In this document: positions 20,068-29,465 of the stretch, piece after piece | Position numbering within the stretch: position 1 is the stretch's first letter | Layout: the number at the start of each line of letters is the position of its first letter | Source: Bacteroidota bacterium | GTDB taxonomy: Bacteria; Bacteroidota; Bacteroidia; UBA8524 | Assembly (NCBI GenBank): GCA_008933805.1 | Contig: WBUH01000006.1 | Coordinates: 164,775 to 228,774, forward strand | Reading direction: 5' to 3' | Length of the DNA: 64,000 bases | Program-made: the position numbers and the translations under genes | Notes under the pieces: generated by a model | Databases searched by the model: none | The model's input: only the letters and a program-made list of their open reading frames with translations | What the model was told of the DNA's origin: nothing

Positions 20068-20092
20068 AAAAAGCCCCGAACAGGGGCTTTTT
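20068..20092 (+). terminator. Intrinsic terminator between the DUF2723 paralogues
   Basis: Stem AAGCCCC / GGGGCTT with a 5-nt loop, preceded by an A run and followed by Ts. Confidence 0.85.
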
Positions 20093-20114
20093 GCGTTATA
20101 AGCAAGGTATTTAC

Positions 20115-20122
20115 TACTTTTG
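20115..20122 (+). promoter_or_regulatory. -7 box TACTTTTG, 4 nt before a GTG start
   Basis: Exact TAnnTTTG match ending 4 nt before GTG at 20127. A TTTTG at 20087-20091 lies 23 nt upstream and may be the -33 element, overlapping the preceding terminator. A leaderless mRNA is implied. Confidence 0.5.
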
Positions 20123-20126
20123 ATGC

Positions 20127-23111
20127 GTGGTAAATTTTTCCCGCACCAACAACATCATTGGCTGGCTACTTTTTTTTGCCGCCCTGCTGGTTTATGCCCT
20201 TACCCTTGAGCCGTATGTTAGCTACTGGGATTGCGGGGAATTTATTGCGGCCTCATACAAGCTGCAAGTGGTACACCCGCCCGGCGCACCGCTTTTCCAA
20301 ATGCTGGGCAGGTTGTTTAGCCTGCTATCGTTCGGCGATGAAACCCGCGTAGCTTTTTGGGTTAATATGCTTAGTGCAACATCAAGTGCGTTTTGCGTAA
20401 TGTTTACCTACTTTATCACCATTCGTATTGCCCAAAAACTGATTAATCCCGCCCAATTACCCATTACAAAAAACAAAGCCATTGTGCTGTGGGGCAGTGG
20501 CATCATTGCTGCGCTTACCCTCACCTTTAGCGACACCTTTTGGTTCTCAGCTGTTGAAGCCGAAGTATATGCCCTTTCCTCTTTTTTTACCATGCTGGTG
20601 TTTTGGGCAGCCCTTAAATACGACGATTCGCAAGACAACAAGACCCAATGGTTGCTGTTTATCGCCTTTGCTGTAGGGTTATCCATAGGTGTGCACCTGC
20701 TCAACCTGCTGGTAGTTCCTGCCGTTGTATTAGTAATTGTGATGAGCGGAAAACCCTTTCAATGGTTGCGTTTACTGTGGGGCAGTGCATTAGGAGTGGC
20801 ACTACTTCTTTTCATTCAGTTTATTGTTATTCCCAAATTGCCGCAATGGGCAGCCGACACCGACCGTTGGATGGTAAACGGTTTCGGGGCTTCTTACGGG
20901 ATGGGCATTATATTGTTTTTTACCGCCCTGTTAATCATTGTAACCACCCTGCTGTTTATCAGCCATAAGAAACAGTGGGCAGCAGCGCAAATTGGGCTGT
21001 TGTGTGTGGTGTTTATACTGATTGGATACTCTTCGTACCTTATGGTGCCTATTCGTGCCGCTGCCAAGCCTCCGGTAAATATCAACGCACCTGCTGATGC
21101 CTATTCGTTTCTCTCCTACCTGAACCGCGACCAGTATGGCAGCCGTTCACTATTGCACGGGCCGTATTTTAACGCCCCTATAAAAGACTTTACACTGGGC
21201 AAAGAGGCATGGAGGCCTTCGGGGGGCAAATACGAGGTTACAGGCCGCGAAAATGAATATAAGTTTGACCCCGCCTATACTACCTTCTTCCCCCGAATGG
21301 GAAATGCCTTCGACGGTTCAAGCCAAACAGGTTACATAGGCTGGACAGGTGTTGACCCGTCAAAGCCGCCGACCTTCGACAAGAACCTTGAGTTCTTTTT
21401 CAAGTACCAAGTATTGCACATGTATGTGCGCTACCATCTTTGGAACTTTTCAGGTCGACAAAATAACCGTCAAGGACACGGGAACGCGGTGCACGGAAAC
21501 GGCGTAAGCGGCATTAGCATTCTTGATGAAACCATTTCTGCCCCCGAAGAAAACCTGCCCGCCATCCTTGCACAAAACAAAGGGCGCAATTTTTATTATT
21601 TATTACCACTACTATTAGGGTTGGCGGGATTGCTATACCACGCTTCGCCCAAAAACTACGGGTTTTGGCCGTTGTTTTTATTGTTTCTGTTCACAGGCTT
21701 TTTCCTTTGTTTGTACCTCAACATTCCTCCCTTTGAGCCACGTGAACGAGACTACGTGTTTGTGGGGTCGTTTCAGGTATTTAGTATTTGGGTAGGATTG
21801 GGCGCGCTGTGGCTGGCACAAACATTACAGCGCCGAATACCCAAAGGAATATGGATAGGGTTAATAGCAGCATTTTTAGCGGCTCCGTGTTTAATGGCTG
21901 CCCAAAACTGGGACGACCACGACCGCAGCGGACGCAGCTTTACCCGCGATTTTGCCCGAAACTACCTGCAAAGCTTGGCTCCCAATGCTGTTTTGTTTGT
22001 GTACGGTGATAACGATACCTACCCGTTGTGGTACTTGCAAAACGTAGAAGGAGTGCGCCCCGATGTTCGCGTAGTAAACGCAAATCTTTTGAACACCGAT
22101 TGGGCGGCAGCCGAGTTGACGGAAAAGAAATACGACTCAGAACCCCTGAAACTTTCCATTTCGCCTGATAAATATGTGTACGACCAGTTTGAGTTGGTGA
22201 AGATAGAAAACACAGGCAACGCGATGGAGCTTGAAAAAGCATTGGCATTGCTGGCTGCACCCCCTTCGGAAAAGAACAGGCACAAATACAATAACGGACG
22301 CGAGAGAAGCAAACTGTCGGCATCGGGAGTGTATCTCAACATTCCCCGTGAAAATGCAATCGGTATGATAGCCCCAACCGATACGATGTACAGGGTGGCT
22401 CGTTTTGAAGTTCCGTTAAGTTCTTCGGCGTTGTTTAGGGCTGAATTGTTGTTGTTGGACGTGATAGCCAATAACTTTTTAGAGAGGCCTATTTATTTCG
22501 CATCTCAAAGCGAGGCAGAAAACCTGAAACAACTGAACCGATATTTGCGTTTAGAAGGACTGGCTTACCGATTGGCACCCCTTCAATATCCCGATAGTGT
22601 AGGCTATTTCAATCGCCTTAACTCCCGCCAAATGTCAGGCATTTTAAAAGATTTTCAGCTAAACGGGTATAACAACCCGAAACTATATACCGACCCTGAT
22701 GCCCTTTCGGCAGCGTTTCATTACAGAAACCTGTATTCCCTGACGGCTGAAAAGCTGATGGCCGAAGGAGATACAAGTACAGCCGGCCTTCTTGCCTCAA
22801 AATGTAACCAAGCATTTCCTTGTGCGATTGTGGATTACAAACACCCCGCGACGGCTATTAACTTTATTAAAGCAATGAGCAGGGGTGGTTATCAAAAAGA
22901 GGCCGAGCAATTGATTACGGATTTTACTACCCAACTGATGCAAAAGACGGTGTATTATAATAGCTTAAAAGGTGGAATTGCAGATTACGAGGGCAGAACA
23001 GAAACCGAAAAAGCGGTAAAAACACTTGGCGACTTAAAAGCGTTGTTGTTGCAACTAAACCAACCACAAAAGGCGGCAGAGATTGAAAAGTTTTTAGGGT
23101 TTTACAAATAA
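20127..23111 (+). CDS. DUF2723 (GT117-like) polytopic membrane protein, copy 2 (GTG start)
   Basis: 994 residues and clearly paralogous to the gene before it: the same WDCGEFIAASYKLQVVHPPG block, SDTFWFSAVEAEVYA, PPFEPRERDYVFVGSFQVF and YGDNDTYPLWYLQN. GTG at 20127 is chosen because it is the first start after the promoter box and gives the conserved N-terminus; the ATG at 20123 is out of frame. Sequence differs throughout the C-terminal half, so the two copies are not recent duplicates. Predicted inner-membrane glycosyltransferase of unknown acceptor. Confidence 0.85.
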   Translation: MVNFSRTNNIIGWLLFFAALLVYALTLEPYVSYWDCGEFIAASYKLQVVHPPGAPLFQMLGRLFSLLSFGDETRVAFWVNMLSATSSAFCVMFTYFITIRIAQKLINPAQLPITKNKAIVLWGSGIIAALTLTFSDTFWFSAVEAEVYALSSFFTMLVFWAALKYDDSQDNKTQWLLFIAFAVGLSIGVHLLNLLVVPAVVLVIVMSGKPFQWLRLLWGSALGVALLLFIQFIVIPKLPQWAADTDRWMVNGFGASYGMGIILFFTALLIIVTTLLFISHKKQWAAAQIGLLCVVFILIGYSSYLMVPIRAAAKPPVNINAPADAYSFLSYLNRDQYGSRSLLHGPYFNAPIKDFTLGKEAWRPSGGKYEVTGRENEYKFDPAYTTFFPRMGNAFDGSSQTGYIGWTGVDPSKPPTFDKNLEFFFKYQVLHMYVRYHLWNFSGRQNNRQGHGNAVHGNGVSGISILDETISAPEENLPAILAQNKGRNFYYLLPLLLGLAGLLYHASPKNYGFWPLFLLFLFTGFFLCLYLNIPPFEPRERDYVFVGSFQVFSIWVGLGALWLAQTLQRRIPKGIWIGLIAAFLAAPCLMAAQNWDDHDRSGRSFTRDFARNYLQSLAPNAVLFVYGDNDTYPLWYLQNVEGVRPDVRVVNANLLNTDWAAAELTEKKYDSEPLKLSISPDKYVYDQFELVKIENTGNAMELEKALALLAAPPSEKNRHKYNNGRERSKLSASGVYLNIPRENAIGMIAPTDTMYRVARFEVPLSSSALFRAELLLLDVIANNFLERPIYFASQSEAENLKQLNRYLRLEGLAYRLAPLQYPDSVGYFNRLNSRQMSGILKDFQLNGYNNPKLYTDPDALSAAFHYRNLYSLTAEKLMAEGDTSTAGLLASKCNQAFPCAIVDYKHPATAINFIKAMSRGGYQKEAEQLITDFTTQLMQKTVYYNSLKGGIADYEGRTETEKAVKTLGDLKALLLQLNQPQKAAEIEKFLGFYK

Positions 23112-23170
23112 CCTGATTTCATTGCTTTTACCTTTTAGAGCGAAGTAGTATATTGTTTATCCAAAGCTCG

Positions 23171-23190
23171 CCCCTGAGCCCGCCGAAGGG
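23171..23190. repeat. REP-like dispersed repeat (CCTGAGCCNGNCGAAGGG type)
   Basis: The 150-nt gap between the DUF2723 and AAA genes contains one copy of the short GAGCC...CGAAGG element that also occurs at 52984-53043 and 57812-57873. Confidence 0.5.
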
Positions 23191-23261
23191 AACAGTCGTT
23201 TGTCTAATACTTTAAATTAAACCCTGAAAATAGCCGTAAAAACTATAAAATTGAAGTTGAT

Positions 23262-24590
23262 ATGGATTTGAACCAACAAATAGAGAGCCTTAGGCAAGCC
23301 CTTGAGTTTTCGCCCGAAAACTTACCCTTGCGAAAGCTGCTTTGCAGCACGCTGTATAATGCCCGCAGGCTGGACGAAGCAGAGGAAGAATACACAGAAG
23401 CGTTGGGATACGCCCGTAACGACAGCGAATTGAAAGCAGGTCTTGCCAAAACATTTGTAGCCCTTAAAAAGTTTGAGGCTGCACAAATGGTATTGGAAGA
23501 ACTGATAGACGAAGGTGAAGAAAGCGCAGAGTTGTTTTTACTATACTCAAAAGTGAACCTTGAGACCGATGAGGTGCGCCAAGCGTATGAATACTACCAA
23601 AAAGCGATAGAGCTAGACGGTTCATTGGCTGAGAAGGAGTATGAACAACAGTTGCACAAAGCGATGAAGGAAAGCGGCGAAGCGGTGCAAACAGGCAATA
23701 TAGATAACGGCATATCATCGTCGATACTTGAAAAACCCAAGATAAAGTTTGCTGATGTAGGCGGCCTTGAAGACGTTAAAGAAGAAATTGCCCTTAAAGT
23801 AATATACCCCTTAAAAAACCCCGACATATACAAAGCCTTTGGTAAGAAAACAGGGGGCGGTATTTTGGTGTACGGTCCTCCGGGATGCGGTAAAACATTG
23901 TTGGCTAGAGCAACTGCCGGAGAGATAGAGTCGAATTTTATCTCCGTTGGTATTAATGAAATACTGGATATGTGGGTAGGCGGCAGCGAGCAGAACCTGC
24001 ACAAAATATTCAGCCTAGCACGTCAAAGTGCACCCTGCGTATTGTTTTTTGACGAGATTGATGCCTTGGGTGCCAACCGCGCTGATATGCGTCACTCTGC
24101 TTCGCGCTCATTGATAAATCAGTTTTTAGAGGAGCTTGACGGCGTGAAACACTCTAACGAAGGGATTTTAGTATTGGGCGCGACCAATACTCCGTGGTAC
24201 GTTGACCCCGGTTTCCGCCGACCCGGCCGTTTTGACCGTGTAATCTTTGTGCCGCCGCCTGATAAAAAAGCAAGGGTAGAGATTTTGGATGGGATGCTTC
24301 GCGATAAACCCACCGAGAAGGTAGACATCGATGCATTGGCCAAACAATCAGAGGGATATTCAGGAGCGGATTTGAAAGCAGTAGTAGATATTGCTGTTGA
24401 AGCAAAGCTGCCGGAATCGCTAAAGCAAAACCGTGTTGTCCCCGTTACGCAATCCGACTTGAAAAAAGCGGTCGACCGCCACAAACCCACCACAAAAGAG
24501 TGGTTTAATACAGCCCGTAATTATGCCCTTTATTCAAACGAAAGCGGCCAATACGATGATATTCTTCAATATTTAGGCATCAAAAAGTAG
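23262..24590 (+). CDS. TPR-AAA+ ATPase (Cdc48/SpoVK-like single AAA domain)
   Basis: 442 residues. The N-terminal ~130 residues form TPR-like helices (LDEAEEEYTEALGYARND, VRQAYEYYQKAIELD). After a linker comes one AAA module: FADVGGLEDVKEE, Walker A GPPGCGKT (205-212), Walker B VLFFDEIDALG (~260-270), sensor 1 LGATNTP and arginine-finger region RRPGRFDR, then a C-terminal lid (YSGADLKAVVDIAVEA). All ATPase residues are present. The TPR half probably selects substrates for unfolding or remodelling; the target is unknown. It stands alone between unrelated genes. Confidence 0.85.
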   Translation: MDLNQQIESLRQALEFSPENLPLRKLLCSTLYNARRLDEAEEEYTEALGYARNDSELKAGLAKTFVALKKFEAAQMVLEELIDEGEESAELFLLYSKVNLETDEVRQAYEYYQKAIELDGSLAEKEYEQQLHKAMKESGEAVQTGNIDNGISSSILEKPKIKFADVGGLEDVKEEIALKVIYPLKNPDIYKAFGKKTGGGILVYGPPGCGKTLLARATAGEIESNFISVGINEILDMWVGGSEQNLHKIFSLARQSAPCVLFFDEIDALGANRADMRHSASRSLINQFLEELDGVKHSNEGILVLGATNTPWYVDPGFRRPGRFDRVIFVPPPDKKARVEILDGMLRDKPTEKVDIDALAKQSEGYSGADLKAVVDIAVEAKLPESLKQNRVVPVTQSDLKKAVDRHKPTTKEWFNTARNYALYSNESGQYDDILQYLGIKK

Positions 24591-24636
24591 GCGGGCAGAC
24601 TTTCTGTTGTTTAGCAGATAAAACACTGTAAAACCC

Positions 24637-24644
24637 TACTTTTG
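24637..24644 (+). promoter_or_regulatory. -7 box TACTTTTG, 4 nt before ATG
   Basis: Exact TAnnTTTG match with only CGGT between it and the ATG at 24649, implying a leaderless or nearly leaderless transcript. Confidence 0.5.
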
Positions 24645-24648
24645 CGGT

Positions 24649-25509
24649 ATGTACCTGATTGCCGACAGCGGTTCAACAAAATGCAACTGGCTGCTTACTA
24701 ATAACGATGGTGAGCAGTTGGGCAGATACGATACCATTGGTTTTAACCCGTTGTTTCAAAGCAGCGAAGACATTGCCCTTGAAATTAAACAAAACGAAGC
24801 CCTTTTTGCCATAGCCCCGCAGGTACAAAAGGTATACTATTACGGTGCCGGAGTTAGCAGTGATGCAAAAGCCCGCATTGTTCGCCGTGCGTTATCCCAT
24901 GTTTTTGCCGGCGCAGAGGTAATTACCGGCCACGATTTAACCGCGGCAGCATACGCATCTTACAATGGTTCTACCTGCATTTGCTGCATATTAGGCACAG
25001 GTTCTAACTCGTGCTTGTTTGATGGGAATCATCTGATAGAAAAAGTCCCTTCATTAGGCTTCATTTTGGGTGACGAAGGCAGCGGTGCTTATTTCGGAAA
25101 ACAGTTGGTTTCGGCCTATCTGTACAACAAGTTACCCGATGATATGGTACGCGAACTTGAAAAGGGCTACGGACTTACCAAGACCGATATTTTTGAAGCC
25201 GTGTACCAAAAGCCTCGCCCCAATGTTTACTTGGCTCGTTTAGCTCCTTTTATACACAAACACAAACATCATCCGTTGCTTGCTGATATTTTGCACAAGG
25301 GATTTGTGGCGTTTATTACCGAACACGTATTATGCTATGAAAACGCCAAGCAATTACCCGTGAATTTTGTAGGCTCAATAGCCCACATATTCAGCAACGA
25401 GCTTCATAAAGCCGCCGAAGAATGCGGCATCACCATCGGTGAAATAGTGAAACAACCCATCGAAAGGCTGGTGAAGTACCATGTAGAAAGGGTGTTTAAT
25501 CAAGAATAA
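24649..25509 (+). CDS. BadF/BadG/BcrA/BcrD-type ATPase, N-acetylglucosamine kinase-like
   Basis: 286 residues of the ASKHA sugar-kinase fold. Phosphate-1 loop at the N-terminus is IADSGSTKCNWLL; phosphate-2 region CILGTGSNSCLFDG; then LGFILGDEGSGAYFGK, which is highly typical of N-acetylglucosamine kinases of this family; adenosine segment NFVGSIAHIF near the C-terminus. It would phosphorylate GlcNAc or a related amino sugar in the cytoplasm, feeding cell-wall recycling or catabolism. The assignment as GlcNAc kinase rather than another sugar kinase is by family resemblance only. Confidence 0.75.
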   Translation: MYLIADSGSTKCNWLLTNNDGEQLGRYDTIGFNPLFQSSEDIALEIKQNEALFAIAPQVQKVYYYGAGVSSDAKARIVRRALSHVFAGAEVITGHDLTAAAYASYNGSTCICCILGTGSNSCLFDGNHLIEKVPSLGFILGDEGSGAYFGKQLVSAYLYNKLPDDMVRELEKGYGLTKTDIFEAVYQKPRPNVYLARLAPFIHKHKHHPLLADILHKGFVAFITEHVLCYENAKQLPVNFVGSIAHIFSNELHKAAEECGITIGEIVKQPIERLVKYHVERVFNQE

Positions 25510-25575
25510 ACGATAATATTCCATCTTTCTTCCACCAATATTCGTTAGTTTATGTAAGTTGGTTAATTTTCAAAC

Positions 25576-26328
25576 ATGAACAAACGGACAACACTATCCA
25601 TCCCTAAACCCTGTCACGAAGACTGGGAAAAGATGACGGCCCAAGACAAGGGGCGGTTTTGTTCGCTTTGTCAAAAAACGGTGGTTGATTTCAGCCATTT
25701 TTCTGATAAGGAGCTAATAGACTACTTTAAAACAAACCGGACAGGTAGTACCTGCGGCAGACTTACTAGTAATCAATTAGAGCGTCCGTTAGTGATAAAT
25801 AGAGCCCCAAAACGAAATCCTATTGTTGCTTGGGGAGCAGCTTTGTTTGCGCTCTTAGCAAGTAGTAATCTTGCTGCTCAAGAGCCGGCGGGCTTGCCTG
25901 CGGACACAACAATGGCACAACCATCCGCCGAGACGGATAGTTTAACAACTGGGAAAAAGCCTCAAACACGCAAGCAAATAACTATTAAAGGTCAGGTTAC
26001 CGATAAATTAACAGGGGAGATATTAGTAGGTGCACCCGTTCGAATCAAAGGGTATCCGTATAATGCGGCAACGGATATTGACGGAAACTTTAGTATTACC
26101 TTACCGCCCTCTTTTGCAAAAGACTCGGTAGATATTGAATTCAGATATATTGGATATACCACCGTTATACTAACCGGAGTATATATTCACAAACCCGATT
26201 TAGTGGTTAACGCTAAATTGGAGGAGTCGTGTGAACTTTCCGGAGAGGTAGTGGTAACTGTTGGACGTCTTGTTCCCGCGCCTACTTTCTGGGAGAGGGT
26301 GGGTCTCTTTTTTAAAAAGCTGTTCTAA
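25576..26328 (+). CDS. Membrane protein with N-terminal Cys-rich domain and C-terminal carboxypeptidase-like regulatory domain
   Basis: 250 residues. The first ~60 residues hold conserved-looking cysteines (PCHEDWEKM, GRFCSLCQKTVVDFS, STCGRLT), a pattern seen in many small Bacteroidota membrane proteins and suggesting a cytoplasmic metal or redox site. One membrane helix follows (~residues 75-95, VAWGAALFALLASSNLAAQ), then a Pro/Ser/Thr linker and a CarboxypepD_reg-like domain (~130-215, TIKGQVTDKLTGEILVGAP). Topology would place the Cys domain inside and the beta-sandwich outside. A near-consensus box TAATTTTC ends 4 nt before the ATG. Function not established. Confidence 0.65.
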   Translation: MNKRTTLSIPKPCHEDWEKMTAQDKGRFCSLCQKTVVDFSHFSDKELIDYFKTNRTGSTCGRLTSNQLERPLVINRAPKRNPIVAWGAALFALLASSNLAAQEPAGLPADTTMAQPSAETDSLTTGKKPQTRKQITIKGQVTDKLTGEILVGAPVRIKGYPYNAATDIDGNFSITLPPSFAKDSVDIEFRYIGYTTVILTGVYIHKPDLVVNAKLEESCELSGEVVVTVGRLVPAPTFWERVGLFFKKLF

Positions 26329-26330
26329 CA

Positions 26331-26364
26331 AAAAAGCCCTTTCGGAATTTCCAAAAGGGCTTTT
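26331..26364. terminator. Bidirectional terminator between convergent genes
   Basis: AAAAGCCCTTT and AAAAGGGCTTTT form a near-perfect stem around ~10 nt, with A and T runs on both sides, so it can end both the small membrane protein gene and infB. Confidence 0.85.
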
Positions 26365-26384
26365 ATATAAAGGTTAATCGTTGA

Positions 26385-29300
26385 TTACAACTTACGTTTT
26401 ACTTCTACTTCTTCAAAGCCTTCGATAGTATCGCCTACTTCGATATTGTTGAAGTTTTTAATGCTGATACCGCACTCGTAACCGGTAGCTACTTCTTTCA
26501 CATCGTCTTTGTAACGTTTCAGTGCATCAATTTCTCCGGTGTGAATCACCACTCCGTCGCGTATGATACGGATGCGGGTGTTACGGGTAATTTTACCGTC
26601 GGTAACCATACAACCTGCAATGGTACCCACTTTTGATATTCTGAATACTTCGCGAACATCCACGTTACAAACAATTTTCTCCTCAATCTTAGGCTCTAAC
26701 AAGCCCTCGATAGCGGCCTTGATTTCATCAATAGCGGCGTAAATGATAGAGTATAGTTTAATCTCGATGTCTTCTTGCTCAGCAAGACGTTTGGCTTGTG
26801 TACTTGGGCGTACTTGGAAACCGATAATAATAGCATCCGAAGCGGTAGCCAACATAACGTCGCTTTCCGAAATCTGACCCACACCCTTCAATATCACATT
26901 CACCTGAACTTCTTGTGTAGATAGTTTTAGCAACGAATCTGCCAAAGCTTCTGCTGAACCGTCCACGTCGGCTTTAACAATAACGTTAAGTTCTTTAAAG
27001 TTACCGATTGCCAAACGACGGCCAATTTCATCAAGGGTAATGTGTTTCTTGGTACGCAATCCTTGCTCACGGATAAGCTGTGTACGTTTAGTAGCAATTT
27101 CCTTAGCCTCAGCCTCAGTTGCCATTACGTTAAAGCTTTCACCAGCTTGCGGTGTGGCTGAGAAGCCTAGCACCGAAACAGGGGTAGAAGGACCTGCCTT
27201 TTCAATTTTCTGGCCGCGTTCGTTAAACATCGCTTTTATACGGCCATAAATTGCACCAGCTACTACAGGGTCACCTATTTTAAGCGTACCTTCTTGTACC
27301 ATCAGGGTGGCTACAATACCACGCCCTTTGTCCATACGGGCTTCAATAATAGCACCTTTGGCACGTTTATCAGGGTTTGCCTTAAGATCAAGAATTTCAG
27401 CTTCCAACAATACTTTTTCAAGCAGCTGGTCAATATTCAATCCCTTTTTAGCAGATATTTCTTGTGTTTGGAATTTTCCGCCCCACTCTTCTACCAAAAT
27501 ATTCATGGCAGAAAGTTGTTCGCGAATTTTATCAGCGTTGGCACCGTCTTTATCAATTTTGTTAAAGGCAAATACCATCGGTACGTTTGCTGCCTGTGCG
27601 TGGCTGATAGCCTCTTTTGTTTGAGGCATCACGCTATCATCCGCAGCAATTACTATAATCGCAATATCCGTCAACTTGGCACCACGAGCACGCATGGCCG
27701 TAAAGGCTTCGTGACCGGGAGTATCCAAGAAGGTTATCTGGCGGCCATCTTTCAGTGTTACCTCATAAGCACCAATGTGCTGGGTAATACCTCCGGCTTC
27801 ACCTGCCACAATATTTGCGTCGCGCACATAATCCAGTAACGATGTTTTACCGTGGTCAACGTGACCCATTACTGTTACTATAGGTGCACGGTGCAATAAA
27901 TCTTCGGGACGGTCTTGTTCTTCTTCAATTGCTTCCTGAAGGTCAGCACCTACAAACTGAACATCAAATCCAAATTCGTCTGCAACAATCGTAATGGTTT
28001 CAGCATCCAAACGCTGGTTGATAGAAACCATCATACCCAATGAGAAACAGGTGGTGATTACCTGGTTTACCGAAATGTTCATCAGTTTCGCCAACTCGTT
28101 AGCGGTAACAAACTCGGTTACTTTCAGGATGTTCTTTTCTGCTTCCAGTTCCATCAACGCATCCTCACGGTTTTGAGCATGCTGATCGCGTTTGAAACGA
28201 CGGTTTTTAGAACGTTGCGAAGAGTTGCTGCCGGGGCCTTTACCACCCGGATTCAGCTTAGCCATGGTTTGTTTCAGTTTATCCTGAATTTCCTTTTGGC
28301 TGATTTCCTTCGGCTCGTCTCTATTGAAACGACCTCTGCGGTCGTTGTTGTTATTGTTTGTATTGTTGTTGTTACCGCCCGGGCCGCCGGTATTGTTTCC
28401 GGGCCTGTTATCGGGACGTTTTTCTTTATTAAACTGCTTGGCAATGTTCGGGTTATCACTGCTGATAACCGTACTGGGTTTGCGTTTGCGTTTCTTCTTT
28501 GTCTTTTCGTTAGGGTCTGATGAAGCAATAGGCTTTTTCTTAGATTCTTCAACAGGTAGTTGAATTTTGCCTAATACAGTAAGCCCTTGCAGTTTTTCCA
28601 TACGGGGTTTAATTACCTCGTTTTCAACAACGGCAGGAGGCTCTACTACAACAGGAGGCTCTATTACTTTAGCAACGGGAACTTCTTCTTTTACTTCTGG
28701 TTTTTCCTCAGGAACAACAACAACTTCTTCTTGCTTAGCAACAGGAGGTTGTTCAACCGGTTTTTCTTCAACCTTAGGTTTTACAGGCTCTTCTTTCTTT
28801 TCTTCCCTCTTCTTGCCTTTGCCTGATAAATCATCAAGGTTTATCTTACCAATCACATTAGGTCCGGTCAACTTCACTTTGGTTTCAGCTATCGGCTCCT
28901 GTACTACAGGAGGTTGCTCAACAACTTCAACCTTTTCAACCACCACCGGAGGTTGTTCCACTGGTTTTTCTTGCGGCACTTCAACCGGTTTTTCTTCAAC
29001 CACCACCGGAGGCGGGGGAGGAGTTTCAACTACAGGAGGTTTAGGTGCAACAGGTGCAATTTCTTGCGGCTTTTCTTCAGGAATGGTAATGGTGGGGGTG
29101 TTTATCATCACCACATCATCATCCTCTTCAGCGTCAGCAATTTCTTTTTCTTTGGCAGGTTTGTTGGTGCGCACGGGCTCATGCAACTCTTTTTTGCTCT
29201 TGTCGAGTTGTATGGCCTCTTGGCGGGCCTCTTTGTCCGATTTGAATGCCTTAAGCAGCACGGCATACATGTCTTCGCTAAGTTTGGCCGTGGGCTTAGC

Positions 29301-29408
29301 CTCCACATTAAAGCCGCGTTTATTCAACTCTTCGGCAATAGTGGTAACGCCCACCCCTAACTCAGAGGCTACTTTGGCAATACGGTATGATTTAACTTCT
29401 TCCGTCAT
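26385..29408 (-). CDS. infB: Translation initiation factor IF-2
   Basis: 1007 residues. N-terminal IF2_N domain ([21 protein letters not shown]). Residues ~60-330 are a long low-complexity Pro/Val/Glu/Lys linker, and a further Asn/Arg/Gly-rich segment runs to ~400, typical of long Bacteroidota IF-2. A second IF2_N follows (~430-480). The G domain starts near residue 505: G1 GHVDHGKT, G3 DTPGHEAF, G4 NKID. Domains II-IV follow to the C-terminus. It places initiator tRNA on the 30S subunit and promotes subunit joining. It is the last gene of rimP-nusA-infB; a TATTTTTG box upstream suggests an extra internal promoter. Confidence 0.97.
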   Translation of the reverse strand: MTEEVKSYRIAKVASELGVGVTTIAEELNKRGFNVEAKPTAKLSEDMYAVLLKAFKSDKEARQEAIQLDKSKKELHEPVRTNKPAKEKEIADAEEDDDVVMINTPTITIPEEKPQEIAPVAPKPPVVETPPPPPVVVEEKPVEVPQEKPVEQPPVVVEKVEVVEQPPVVQEPIAETKVKLTGPNVIGKINLDDLSGKGKKREEKKEEPVKPKVEEKPVEQPPVAKQEEVVVVPEEKPEVKEEVPVAKVIEPPVVVEPPAVVENEVIKPRMEKLQGLTVLGKIQLPVEESKKKPIASSDPNEKTKKKRKRKPSTVISSDNPNIAKQFNKEKRPDNRPGNNTGGPGGNNNNTNNNNNDRRGRFNRDEPKEISQKEIQDKLKQTMAKLNPGGKGPGSNSSQRSKNRRFKRDQHAQNREDALMELEAEKNILKVTEFVTANELAKLMNISVNQVITTCFSLGMMVSINQRLDAETITIVADEFGFDVQFVGADLQEAIEEEQDRPEDLLHRAPIVTVMGHVDHGKTSLLDYVRDANIVAGEAGGITQHIGAYEVTLKDGRQITFLDTPGHEAFTAMRARGAKLTDIAIIVIAADDSVMPQTKEAISHAQAANVPMVFAFNKIDKDGANADKIREQLSAMNILVEEWGGKFQTQEISAKKGLNIDQLLEKVLLEAEILDLKANPDKRAKGAIIEARMDKGRGIVATLMVQEGTLKIGDPVVAGAIYGRIKAMFNERGQKIEKAGPSTPVSVLGFSATPQAGESFNVMATEAEAKEIATKRTQLIREQGLRTKKHITLDEIGRRLAIGNFKELNVIVKADVDGSAEALADSLLKLSTQEVQVNVILKGVGQISESDVMLATASDAIIIGFQVRPSTQAKRLAEQEDIEIKLYSIIYAAIDEIKAAIEGLLEPKIEEKIVCNVDVREVFRISKVGTIAGCMVTDGKITRNTRIRIIRDGVVIHTGEIDALKRYKDDVKEVATGYECGISIKNFNNIEVGDTIEGFEEVEVKRKL

Positions 29409-29420
29409 TTAGTTATTTTA

Positions 29421-29428
29421 CAAAAATA
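29421..29428 (-). promoter_or_regulatory. Possible internal promoter box for infB (TATTTTTG on minus)
   Basis: CAAAAATA on the plus strand is TATTTTTG on minus, 12 nt before the infB ATG and inside the 57-nt nusA-infB gap. No good -33 partner is seen. Confidence 0.35.
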
Positions 29429-29465
29429 CAAGCAAACCGCAATAAACCCGCCATAAGCGAAAGTT

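Noticed and set aside
28567..29412. Long open frame of 281 codons antisense to infB
   Set aside because: It mirrors the Pro/Val/Glu-rich linker of IF-2 and translates to low-complexity Ser/Thr/Gly sequence; a shadow of infB.
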